From Theocolax elegans (lineage: Eukaryota; Arthropoda; Insecta; Hymenoptera; Cerocephalidae), in the NCBI GenBank assembly GCA_026168455.1, contig CM047429.1:31270138-31334137 (forward strand): a stretch of 64,000 nucleotides of DNA. Reading direction: 5' to 3'. The translations under genes were made by a program, and so were the position numbers. The notes under the pieces were generated by a model. That model was not told the origin of the DNA, ran no database searches, and saw only the letters and a program-made list of their open reading frames with translations. Shown here one piece after another: positions 11,231-21,770 of the stretch. Each line of letters starts with the position of its first letter. Positions within the stretch are counted from its first letter, which is position 1.

Positions 11231-11760
11231 TATGGATATATAAGTGTGTAGATAATTTATATTTATATAACACAATATTTTAAATAAACAAGTATGTATT
11301 TATTAGAAATAGAAGGATATTTAAGAAATGAATTTGTTTATAATAATCAAAATAAATATTTGGGCTCTGCATAGTAAAAATAAATTGGATATAATTATGG
11401 ATTAAAACGCAAATTTTGAAAGAGAGTGCAAATTACGAATCACGGGAGAAATGGAAGAAACAGGTTTTTATTTATATAGCGCTAAAATTTTATAAATAAT
11501 TCTTTAAAAATAATACAAAAATTAATTTAATTAAGAAGAAAATTTATTACTATTAAAGTACAAAATATTAATGACATAGAACTTTTGGCGATGATCGTTC
11601 ATCATTAAATAAATTAATTTTAGAAGGTGAATTTCTATTTATAACGGTTTAAAATAATCCAAAATTTTAATAAGTTGTTAACTAAAATACTACAATTTAG
11701 TAAGTATATGTACTTTACTATTTTTGGTAAGTTAATTTTTCATTAACATTTATAATTATT
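11231..11760 (+). repeat. Dispersed repeat R1, copy b (unoccupied SINE site)
   Basis: Inverse match to 1240-1990. At about 11367-11385 it reads straight through the point where copy a carries the SINE, so it gives the pre-insertion sequence. Confidence 0.8.
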
Positions 11761-12082
11761 AAAATATAAATTTAAGCTTTATAAGAATTCATATAGTTTA
11801 AAATTTACAGTTAACATTTAATATGTCTTTATTTGTTTTTATTATTTTTATTCTGATTTCATTACACTAAATTTTGGTAAACTTTTATTTATAAATTATA
11901 ATAACTATAGCAATACCTCCAAGGTGTTGTGTGAATCTGTTTAATTTTTAAGGTGTCCATGGTAATGAAAAAATAATACAATTTAAAACATTATTTTAAA
12001 TAAATTAATTACGAAAAACCTTTTTCGAAATTAAAAATAGGGGGTTGGCGCGCGAAGCGCGCAGGGGGGCGAAGCCCCCCTA

Positions 12083-12085
<3 letters not shown>
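11761..12085 (+). mobile_element. Possible Helitron 3' end
   Basis: At 12047-12085 two GC-rich hairpins follow each other (GGCGCGCGAAGCGCGC and GGGGGGCGAAGCCCCCC) and the sequence then ends CTAGT before a TA-rich tract. Helitrons end in a GC-rich hairpin followed by CTRR and insert between A and T. No 5' TC end or Rep/helicase sequence was found upstream, and the hairpin lies closer to the terminus than is usual, so the call is tentative. Confidence 0.4.

Positions 12086-12122
<37 letters not shown>
12086..12122. repeat. (AT)n microsatellite
   Basis: Uninterrupted AT dinucleotides between the GC hairpins and the foldback element; probably its insertion target. Confidence 0.9.
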
Positions 12123-12124
<2 letters not shown>

Positions 12125-13118
12125 GGTATTCCACGTGAAGTGGTCCGATCAAAATTTTAAAATGCCCCAAATTTTGGGTACACATTGCAAATGTTTTTCA
12201 GAATACAGAAAAAAATTTTTAGGTACTGGAATTTATTAGTTCAAAAGTTATTCTAACCTCAAAAAGTGAACTTTTTCCAGTTTTTTTCAACACCAGCTGG
12301 GTTCATCGCTATTTAACTCAAAATCTATCAACTTTTACTATAGAACATTATATGTAACATTCGTTGCTAATTATGTCTAGAATTTATCCTTCTGGGTTAG
12401 AATTTCCAATCTCAAGGTTAATGACAAATAAACTACATGTCAACATTCAACTTAAAAAAAAACTAACTTCGCCACAATTGATTTTTTTATCCAAAAGTCC
12501 AAAAGAAAGCTTGGAGCAATACCTTTCAAATGATCTGTAGCATTTTTATGGCCTTCAATTCTGTAAAAAGTTATGATAATTTAAAGAAAGACAAAAAATT
12601 CACAAAAATTAACATGGTATTTCCCATTTAAATTTTTAAAAAAATTTCGTCTTTCTTTAAATTATCATAACTTTTTACAGAATTGAAGGCCATAAAAATG
12701 CTACAGATCATTTGAAAGGTATTGCTCCAAGCTTTCTTTTGGACTTTTGGATAAAAAAATCAATTGTGGCGAAGTTAGTTTTTTTTTAAGTTGAATGTTG
12801 ACATGTAGTTTATTTGTCATTAACCTTGAGATTAGATATTCTAACCCAGAAGAATAAATTCTAGACATAATTAGCAACGAATGTTACATATAATGTTCTA
12901 TAGTAAAAGTTGATAGATTTTGAGTTACAAAGCGGTGAACCCAGCTGGTGTTGAAAAAAACTTGGAAAAATCCACTTTTTGAGGTTTGAATAACTTTTGA
13001 GCATATAGATTCCAGTACCTAAAAATTTTTTTCTGTATTCTGAAAAATATTTGCAATGTGTACCCAAAATTTGGGGCATTTTAAAATTTTGATCGGACCA
13101 CTTCACGTGGAATACCCC
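12123..13118. mobile_element. Foldback (palindromic) DNA element, GGGGTATTCCACG family, copy 2
   Basis: Same ends and size (996 bases) as the element at 240-1236, again inside TA repeats. Its two arms share variants not found in copy 1: TGTCTAGAA (copy 1 TGTGTAGAA), TCAACATTC (copy 1 TCAATATTC) and AACTAACTTCG (copy 1 AGTGTAAG). No transposase frame is present. Confidence 0.92.
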
Positions 13119-13397
13119 ATATATATATATTAAAATAATCCATAGTAAAAATTACTATTTTGTATATCAAAAGTGTGACATATACAAATTATGAATAATT
13201 TTGATATATTTATACTAAATGTTACATAGCAATGTATCCAACATCACTTATCAAATATATACACTATACTACACTATAACAATTGTGATGTGTCACTTAG
13301 GGCTCTGTAGTACCGACGCGGCCAACACAAGAATCGGCACTTGGCATATGGCGCGCGTATCGGTAGGCAGAAGACGCGGAAAGGTACAGCTACGACC
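13119..13397. other. AT-rich then GC-richer leader before a tRNA-like unit
   Basis: AT-rich to 13300, then a GC-richer stretch at 13305-13397 directly upstream of the tRNA-like sequence. The short ORFs on both strands are not convincing. Confidence 0.35.
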
Positions 13398-13478
13398 AAT
13401 TACGGACGTAGCGCAGTGGTAGTGTGAACGCCTTCGGATCCCAATGGACTCGGGTTCAAGACCTGACACCCGTTCCTT
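13398..13478 (+). other. tRNA-like (Arg-type) Pol III unit or SINE head
   Basis: An A box (TAGCGCAGTGGTAG), an anticodon-region match to tRNA-Arg (CTTCGGATC, anticodon position TCG) and a B box (GGGTTCAAGACC) lie at tRNA spacing. The T arm pairs (TCGGG with CCTGA), five of seven acceptor pairs form, and a T9 run follows within five bases, as a Pol III terminator would. The anticodon stem does not pair, so a working tRNA gene is unlikely. It is either a tRNA pseudogene or the head of a SINE. Confidence 0.6.
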
Positions 13479-14593
13479 TTTTTTTAATTTGTAGCAAATG
13501 AGTCTCATTGTTACACAATGTAATATAATAACTACATTGTACTGCAATATTACTTAAGAAAAATTACTATATTGGATAGTAAAAATTCTACGATAGTAGA
13601 ATATATAAAATAAAGTAAAAATATTTTATATGTAATGTTATAATAAATGTTATGTATAGCAAATTTTACTATCATAATAACAAAAGTTGTTACATCCTAT
13701 ATAGTGAAATATATACAATATTAAAATTTGTATAATATTGTCGAAACATTTTATATATATGTATAAGTTTATTTTATCTTTTTCAGTATTCGACTGTCTT
13801 GAAACGACTTTTTTATTTAAGTACTCCAATTATTCCGTTCATGGAATAGGTGGCGTATATAAAATTTTATATTTCTTTATCTCTTCTCACAAATGCTCAT
13901 AAATGTTTCAATTGAGTATTATATATAAGAAACAAACATATACATAGTTATAATGCGAAAATGTATGTTCCATTTAGTATAAGTTATAATGAGCAATTAA
14001 AATAATATTGAAGTAGTTAAATAAGTGTAGCAGGATAATGCGAGCGAGTAAAGATTGCAATTGATTGTGTTATAGGAATTTATGTAGTATGATTAAATTT
14101 CTCAAGAAATTCTTTCAATATGCCAATATATAAATCTATTTTGAATTAATTCAAAATAAAATACATAATATTAATTCATAATAAAATTTGATGACTTGTA
14201 TATTAAAAACCACTGCCAATTAATTGGCACGTAGCTTCCTCAAATTGACATGTAGATCCTATGTGTAATATATTATTCCAATATAGTATTATTTAATTAT
14301 TTAGAACAAAATGTTATAACATTTCTGAAAATATTATTATTTTCTAATAAAACTTGGTTGCTGAAAAAATGATTGTATTTGTGTAATAAAACTAGAGGGT
14401 CCTAAAAATGTAAAAGCTATACGCTTTTACATTCCAGGCACGATCGTTAAGTGCTTTAAAAAATAAACGACTATAATATGTAGAAGTTACTATATAAAAA
14501 TAAATTTTAGCCAAACGGGTACAAAATGGACTGAATTTTTCGATTGACTTGTTTACAAATATGGTACATACATACAAGCAAATATAAATTTTC
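13479..14593. other. AT-rich intergenic sequence
   Basis: No gene or transposon end supported. The stretch near 14520-14575 (TTTTTCGATTGACTTG) weakly resembles part of repeat R2. Confidence 0.4.
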
Positions 14594-14603
14594 AAAAGCA
14601 ATT

Positions 14604-16537
14604 TTTTTTTTTTATTTATTCTAAGTCGCGTCCCCCTTTCGGGTATTGGCGAATGTACATTTTTATAAAATTACATATTTAACATATTTACATATATATT
14701 CAATTTTATAATAATTATTATAATAATTATAATATAATATATTATATACATTGGTGTACTGTATTATTTTACAGCTATATTAGATTTCTAATTTCAATAG
14801 AGTCTATAAATTTGATTAGATTACTGCATTGGATCTTGTCATTCACTATTTCACACAATTTTTTCTTCGAGATATATTTTTTGCGTTCATTCTGATATAT
14901 AGGGCACTGTAGAATAATATGTTCGATGTTAGTTGGAGTGTTGCATTTATTGCATATGCTTAAGGCGTTTCCTTCTTTAATAAATGTTGGTGTGATAATT
15001 TCGTGTGGCCTATACGAATACGAGTAAGAATTACTTGATCTCTTCTATTAAATGTTATGGCTGGGTTTATACATAATACATTATTCTTGATTTGGCAAGT
15101 TTGCTTGTGTTGTTTTTCCAACTTTGATTCCATTTTCTTATTGATGAGTTGGTAGATGTCTTCTTTATTAAATTTATTTGGAGTATTTGCGTATTTTAAT
15201 AGACTAGCTCAATTGACAGCTTCGAAAATGTCTTTTTTTTTTAAATGTGGAGTCTGACATAGCACTTTTTTTTGTTATTTAAAATATTATTTATAAATGC
15301 AATGGAGTCAGTGTCAATTATAAATATTATAAATATTATATTATATTATAATATTATATTATTATTATTGTAAATATTTGGTAATTCTAATTTAACTTCC
15401 TTAAGGTATTGTAGAGATCGGATATGAAATGCCTGATTGTTTGCGTCTAGGGATTGATATTTACTTTTCGAAAATAAACTATGAGCTTGGTTATTGGGTG
15501 TAGAGAGTAGTCTGGTGGTATATCTTAAGGTAATTTTTTTTCTTCTTAGTTCTAGTGGCATCAGTTTACTTTCTGATAGATTACTGTCAATTGAACTAGT
15601 ACGGTATAGGCTCCCGTCGCAATTCTAGCACCTGAATTAAGTATAGGATCTAATTTACTAAGAATATTGAAGATGTTGGATTAATATTTTTTGATTGGCT
15701 CCCCAGTTTTTTGCGGTTAATACTTTTAATATATTTAATCTACTAAGACATTGGTTTTTAAGTTTCTTTATGTGAGGTTTCCAAGTGAGTTTTTTATCGA
15801 ATATAATTCCTAGGATTTTAATTTGTTCCACTATATTTATTGCACTGTTTCCAACTTTTAGTTTTAATTTTCCATTTAGTTTCCTACTTTTATTAAAAAG
15901 AATGGCTTCGGTTTTTGTTTTAGATATTTTAAATCCGGCAGTATTAGAACATTTTTCTAGTGTGTTTAAGGTTTGTTGAATAAGCTTTTGGTTAGTTCGA
16001 ATGTGTTTCCCTTTAACATATACTGTTATATCGTCGGCAAACATTGTACATTCGACTGGTGCTTTTATACAGCTAATAATGTCATTAATAACTAATAAGA
16101 ATATAATTACACTTATAACTGATCCTTGTGGAACACCATTTTCTATTATTTGATTTTCAGAAAGAATATTATTGACTCTGACTTGAATACTTCTGTTCTC
16201 AATGAAGTTTTTTATAAATTAAAAGATGTTGCCGGTGATGTTAAGTTTGATAAAAATTTCTAGAATTCTTCGACACCAGATTAAATCATATGCCTTTTCC
16301 ATATCTAGACATACAGCTATCATATGTTGATTATTTGCAAACGCTTCGCGTATATTTGATTCGAGCATCATCAAACAATCGGCTCTAGAGCAGTTTTCTC
16401 GGAAGCCGCTTTGAGACTTATTAATTATATTCTTATTTTCAATGTACCATCGAAGACGTTTAGTTTATTATTTTTTTCCAAAATTTTGCACATGATGCAG
16501 CAGGTCAATGCTATAGGTCGATAGCAAAAAAAAATGT
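14604..16537 (-). pseudogene. 5'-truncated LINE (Jockey/I-like) reverse transcriptase
   Basis: Read on the minus strand from 16537, the sequence enters the reverse-transcriptase domain at a YRPIALT-like motif, passes the catalytic FADD box (MFADDITVYVKG at 16044-16009), the thumb with KILGIIFDKKLTWKPHI, then the family's connection region (GAYRTSSIDS near 15600) and a C-terminal domain with the Cys-rich CNKCNTPTNIEHIILQC (about 14970-14910). It ends in an A-rich tail (14604-14613). AAAAGCAATT flanks the insertion at 14594-14603 and 16538-16547, a 10-base target duplication. Several frameshifts break the frame, so it is dead. Truncation at the RT is the usual outcome of incomplete reverse transcription. 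ORF1 and the endonuclease are absent. Confidence 0.88.
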
Positions 16538-16547
16538 AAAAGCAATT

Positions 16548-16860
16548 AAAATGTAAACAAAAGTTTATCTTTTGTGGTAAACATTTCTTACATTTAAAAT
16601 TTGTATGTATAATCGATATTTATTTAGTTAATGTCTAAAAAGCTTCTTTTATTGTACATTCCCTATAGAAAATATGCATGTGATTATTCATGTGGTTAAT
16701 CACATACCGTTACACGTGTTTAATCACATATTAATCCTATAATTAATAACACATATTATACAACGTTATTTTTATGCGATTAATTTGCCAGCATTTAGTT
16801 GTACACAAAAAGTTACAATACAAAAATTATCACATATTTTATGTTTAAACATTTTCAATA
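16548..16860. other. AT-rich sequence, nothing recognised
   Basis: Continuation of the locus into which the LINE inserted. It has no reading frame or repeat that I can support. Confidence 0.4.
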
Positions 16861-17012
16861 TTTATATTTTAGATTATTTAATTTTTTGTATATAATGTCG
16901 TAGAAAAACGTTTTAGCACCATTTTAAAAAGTGCTACCGTTCAATACCTATTAGACCAAGTTGGTTCAAAATAGGAAGTTTACTTCTCTATTTATGTAGC
17001 AGATATCATAAA
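16861..17012 (+). repeat. Dispersed repeat R2, copy 1, left part
   Basis: Matches 39545-39578 plus 40220-40330 (shared GATTATTTAATTTTTT, CATTTTAAAAAGTG, ACCAAGTTGGTTCAAAATAG). It is interrupted at 17012 by a large insertion and resumes at 23212. It is probably a remnant of an old DNA transposon; no coding part is kept. Confidence 0.75.
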
Positions 17013-17875
17013 GGATGTCGGACCCAGAAAATGATCATTTTGTATTTTTTTTATAAACAAATGGATAAAGTTTTTGAGAAACGCCGAAATTAGGCATGTT
17101 TTAAATAATATACCCAAATTTTTCCAGATTTTTAAATCCATAATTTGATCACGATGTTTGGGTCGAAAAATTATGCCCTGTTGAAAAGACCTTATAAAAT
17201 CCGATAAAATAATGGCACATTGAATCGGGGTGCCGATAAAAATTTTATAGTAATATATCGGGCGATTTCTTTTTTATCGGTACCTATAATGAAATCCTCA
17301 CAGCTACGAATCACAAGTTCCGAAATTTAGTTTTTATAAGTTTTACCTGGTAAAAGATATATCAGTTTCTATGAGACTAATAAATTTATAGGCTTTTATA
17401 GAGATATGCTCATTTAATTATTTATAGAAATCTATTCGCTTTACCAATATGAATTCAGAATCGGCATATATCGTAATAAATTGATTGAAAAATTATGAGC
17501 CTATATAGATGTTTTACTACATGAATTACACAAGTGCATCCAAGAAAATATTAATCGGGTTCTATAGTAAAAGAAATGACTATGAAAAGATTATAGTTCA
17601 TACACATTTCCCGATAAAAAATTTAATAAGCTCTTATCATGGAAATACTGTATATGTTTATATCTTTTTTTGCTTTCTAATAGTAGGTTTATAATTCGAT
17701 TCTATAAGGAATTCCGGGTGCAAAAACCTCATACCATACTATACAATAAATGCTTATAGTATTTTATAAGATAAACCTCACAAAAGAAAAAAACATTTTA
17801 TAGTACAATATGATCAACAAAATAAATGGGCGATTCGTTTACCGGATCGTATGAGCCGAGACATCCATAAATACA

Positions 17876-18600
17876 ATCTTAATCAAATCGCTAATCGCAT
17901 TCTACCAGGCAATTCCATATTTATTATTTATAACAAATAGGCATGTATCGGGTTTTCGAGTATTTGACGTATTCGTGTGCATTGAATTAATAAGGTTCTA
18001 TAAGGCTTTTCACTATATTGTCCACTAACAACTATCGGTGTCTACCGTTAAATTCCATAATTTTAAACCAACCAATACAGTTGTTTTATAAGGTTCTACG
18101 AGGATCGACGCATGTATTAGGCATACGACCTATCGGGTACTAACGGCTGCGCCAGCAATAACAAATCTTAATTAAATCGCTAATCGCATTCTACCAGGCA
18201 ATTCCATATTTATTATTTATAACAAATAGGCATGTATCGGGTTTTCGAGTATTTGACGTATTCGTGTGCATTGAATTAATAAGGTTCTATAAGGCTTTTC
18301 ACTATATTGTCCACTAACAGCTATCGGTGTCTACCGTTAAATTCCATAATTTTAAACCAACCAATACAGTTCTTTTATAAGGTTCTACGAGGATCGACGC
18401 ATGTATTAGGCATACGACCTATCGAGTACTAACGGCTGCGCCAGCAATAACAAATCTTAATCAAATCGCTAATCGCATTCTACCAGGCAATTCCATATTT
18501 ATTATTTATAACAAATAGGCATGTATCCGGTTTTCGAAAGTTTGACGCCTTTATAAGGTTTTACGAGGTTCGACGCATGTAAGGGACAGACATCGGGTTG
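17876..18600 (+). repeat. Tandem array, 289-bp unit, left half of the 5.8-kb element
   Basis: Units start near 17876, 18165 and 18454 (shared ATCGCTAATCGCATTCTACC and GGCATGTATCGGGTTTTCG). The first two are nearly identical; the third is cut short. The block AACAAATAGGCATGTATC appears inverted in the right-hand array, so the two arrays mirror each other. Confidence 0.9.
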
Positions 18601-18659
18601 TATCGGCTGCGCCAACAATAATACGAATTACATAAGTATACTTAATTTATTAATGCTGC

Positions 18660-19033
18660 AGCGATACTCGTGTGACACTTTCATGTATTCTTAGTTTTGT
18701 AACCTTTAGTTATAAATGTTTTTCATTGTTATTCTTCATGCATATAAAGATAGAAGTTTCTATGATATACTACTAATAAACATGAAAGAAATATTAAATT
18801 TACTTTATATAAACTTATCCAATATAATAATTCTTTTATTTTCAGGCATCAAATCGAACTCAATTACATGTTAATTTTCAGTATATTTTCAAATACAAAG
18901 AATATTCTTCCTCCAAGGATAAAACAGATCTGGAAAACAAATAATTTTAATTCAATTTGAACGTGCTCTAAATTATAAAACTATAATTAATAGCAATAAT
19001 TAATAGCTCTGAGTGTGTAATATTTTACATATA

Positions 19034-19082
<49 letters not shown>

Positions 19083-20490
19083 GATACAGTTGCGTGTAAT
19101 CTTAATCTTGAATTATTTAGTTATAAATATTTTTTATTGTTAATTTTCATGCAAGTAAAGGTAAAAGTTTTCTATTATAAAGCTACTAATGAAAATCAAA
19201 GAATTATTAAATTTATTTTATATAAACTTATCCAATATAATAATTCTTATACGATTCACTGATTCAAGTAAACTCTGTAAAATAATTCAGAATGTGTAAC
19301 GGCACTTATATTTATTCTTTCATTAGTATAGTCTTGTATAAGAGTTTATTCTTCATTATTTTTTAAAAATAAAAAAAATATTAACTGAACTTTTAGAACA
19401 AATATCTCAATATTCAATATTCCTATATATTTAACTACTTTAGTAATGGTTATAGAAATAACTGTCAGACTCGAGTGACACTTGCAGGTATTCTTAATTT
19501 TGTGTCCTTTAATTATAAATATTTTTCAATGTTATTCTTCATGAAAGTAAAGATAGTGGTTTTCTACAGTGAGCTAGTAATAAACACGAACCCAGACGGA
19601 AATTTATTTTCCCAGAAAGAGCTAAGAAAAGCTAATAAATTTTATAATCAATTTATAATACGCAGATTTTGGACTCTGTTAATAGTTAGTTAGAATTTAT
19701 AACTTTTATTAGCTCTTCTTAGCTTTTGCTAGATTTTAATAGCTTTTAGGTTTTTTTCAAAAGTAAAAGAAATGTGCGAGTTTAAAAAAGCTAATAACTA
19801 CTAATAACTTTTTTAAATTATTATATACAGTAAATAAGTATTTAGAATCTTTATGAATATTTACCAATAGCAATCTTTTATTAATAGCTTTAGTTTTTTT
19901 GCATACATCACTTAGAAACAGCTAAAAACAGTTAAATATAGGAAAATGCAACAGTTACTATTAGTGTCATTTTATCGTTTTTCACGATATTTTCGAAATA
20001 CAAAAATCTAATAAAACCTAATAAAGCTTAGAAATATTTACGAAATTTTAAAAACAACCAAAAAAATCTTTTAAACTTCATCAAATTTTTTAAACTATTA
20101 CTTCAGTCCAAAATCCGCACTTTATAAAGTGTTATGAAAATCTAATAAAAGCTAATAACTTTTATTAAGTATTTATAAACATTATTCGCATATGATTATT
20201 TCCGCTAGGGAAAGAAATATTAAATTTAATTTTCAATAAAGTAATCCAATTTTGTTAATCTTTTATATGATTCGATGATTCATGTTAACATTTAAAATAA
20301 TTCAGAATTTGTTACGGAATTCGTATGTATTCTTTATTTAGCATTCTCTTGTAATAAAGTTTATACTTTATTATTTTTCTAATATGAAAACATATTAACC
20401 TATTTTTAGAAAAAATATTTCAATTGTCCAATATTTCTATGTGTTCTTAGTAACACCAAAGCCAATTGAGAAATACAAATTTCGCGCCAA
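18660..20490 (+). repeat. Tandem array, ~400-bp unit, three copies, centre of the 5.8-kb element
   Basis: The landmark TTATAAAT followed by a TTTTTCATTGTTATTCTTCATG-type string recurs near 18711, 19121 and 19513. The third unit is split by the MITE at 19591-20210 and resumes after it. An (AT)n run lies at 19036-19080. No protein-coding content is evident. Confidence 0.75.
19591..20210. mobile_element. CCC...GGG MITE (CCCAGACGGAAAT / CCCTAGCGGAAAT ends)
   Basis: The element begins CCCAGACGGAAATTT and ends ATTTCCGCTAGGG, flanked by AA on both sides. The first tandem unit (near 18780, AAACATGAAAGAAATATT) shows the unoccupied target, confirming the 2-base duplication. The inside is rich in AGCTAATAA-type repeats in both orientations. 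No reading frame is present. Confidence 0.85.
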
Positions 20491-20796
20491 AAATGTAATC
20501 GATTATTCCGTGTTTATTGTAATACTAAACCGCTCATTTATGTGACAATACTGATTAAACCCTATAAACGAACCACATAGGTTGTTTGACAATATTAGAA
20601 TATACCGGTAGATTCGGATAAATAATGCTCGATTTTATAGTGAAATGTCCTATTCAACCCGATAAATTGCAATCATGAAAAATCATTAATTATTTGAAAT
20701 CCAGATACATGCCTATTCGTTGTAAATAGAAAATACAGCAATACCTCATATAAAATATGATAAACGATTCAATAGCGGTTGCTTCAACGACAGGCG

Positions 20797-21770
20797 CCCA
20801 CGTGAAAAAAAATTATAAAGTTTTTATAAAAATTGTATAAAATGAATTGACGATAGAGAAAAAAGCCAACTTCAGTTTGACATCTAACCAACTTCAGTTT
20901 GATGTCTTATTCCCGTGAGCTTCGTGCAGCGCGAGACGTTTGCCGTCGTATTTTACTTAAACAAGCAGTTTACCACTAAATTCGTCGCGGAAGTCGTACT
21001 TTTAACCTAGATATATGTAGTGCGTCAATTGACAGCATGGAATATTATCGATTTTGAGAATTTAAAATTCAGTCTCGGTGAGGGGAGAGCCGGAATATTG
21101 AGACCTGAAGATTCAACTCCGTCTACACTTTTGATCAGATAAGTCCTCCTTTCTCTTGATTTTTAAAAACTTAGCGATTGAGTACATTAGATACTTTGTG
21201 TTTTTGTAATATTTTTGTTGCAGGTTAGACGATTTTAAAGGTACGATCAACAGCTTCTCCGTGCGTAGAAGCGTCGGTACGAGTTACCCATCGCCACCGC
21301 TGCCAGCTGATGAATTTTGCAGTCCTGTTTTTAAGGTTATATATGTTTATTCCCAAAATTTTAAGATTTAAGTTTTGCAAAATTTTTCCCAATTTTCACA
21401 AACTTTTCCCAAGTTGCGCAATACGTTTCCCAAAGTTCACAAACTTTTCCCACCCTATAAAATACCGTAAAAAATTTTTAAAACTTATCTCGAACGTTTT
21501 TAATTACTTTATTATTTATCTTTTTCTATTTTAAAATGTTTCAATTTATATTGAGCCTAAAGTGACCGCGTTTTTGTATGTAAATTCCTTTAAAATGTGC
21601 TTTAAAGCGTGGTATTTATTTAAAAATTTAATAAAAATATATTTTTTATGAAAGCCAATCTTTTTATAAAAATTTTATAAAGTTTCTATAAAACCATTTT
21701 TTTATACAAATTGTATACAATCCATTTTATACAATTTTTATAAAAACTTTATAAATTTTTTTTACGTGGG
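20797..21770. mobile_element. CCCACGTG element carrying exon-like sequence
   Basis: The ends CCCACGTGAAAAAAAATTAT and ATTTTTTTTACGTGGG are inverted repeats flanked by CG (20795-20796, 21771-21772). The neighbouring tandem unit at about 22053-22070 gives the unoccupied target GACAGGCGTAACC, so the boundaries and the 2-base duplication are exact. The subterminal 80-100 bases on both sides repeat TTTTTATAAAA-type strings, as in the element at 58170-59151. The middle is GC-richer and exon-like (next entry). Confidence 0.92.
20903..21335 (+). pseudogene. Two exon-like coding blocks inside the CCCACGTG element
   Basis: From 20903 to 21138 a frame is open except for one TAG at 21008-21010, reading RETFAVVFYLNKQF early on and WNIIDFENLKFSLGEG later. 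It stops at TCAG/ATAAGT (21138/21139), which looks like a splice donor whose first base has changed from G to A. After a short AT-rich intron with the acceptor TTTTTGTTGCAG, a second block (21224-21335) continues in the matching phase (RLDDFKGTINSFSVRRS) and ends at AAG/GTTATA. The phase match and the compositional contrast argue for real former exons. I do not recognise the protein. It could be captured host sequence or a remnant of the element's own gene. Confidence 0.55.

Noticed and set aside
13293..13547. Possible functional tRNA-Arg gene
   Set aside because: A and B boxes and a terminator are present but the anticodon stem does not pair and two acceptor pairs are lost; kept only as tRNA-like.
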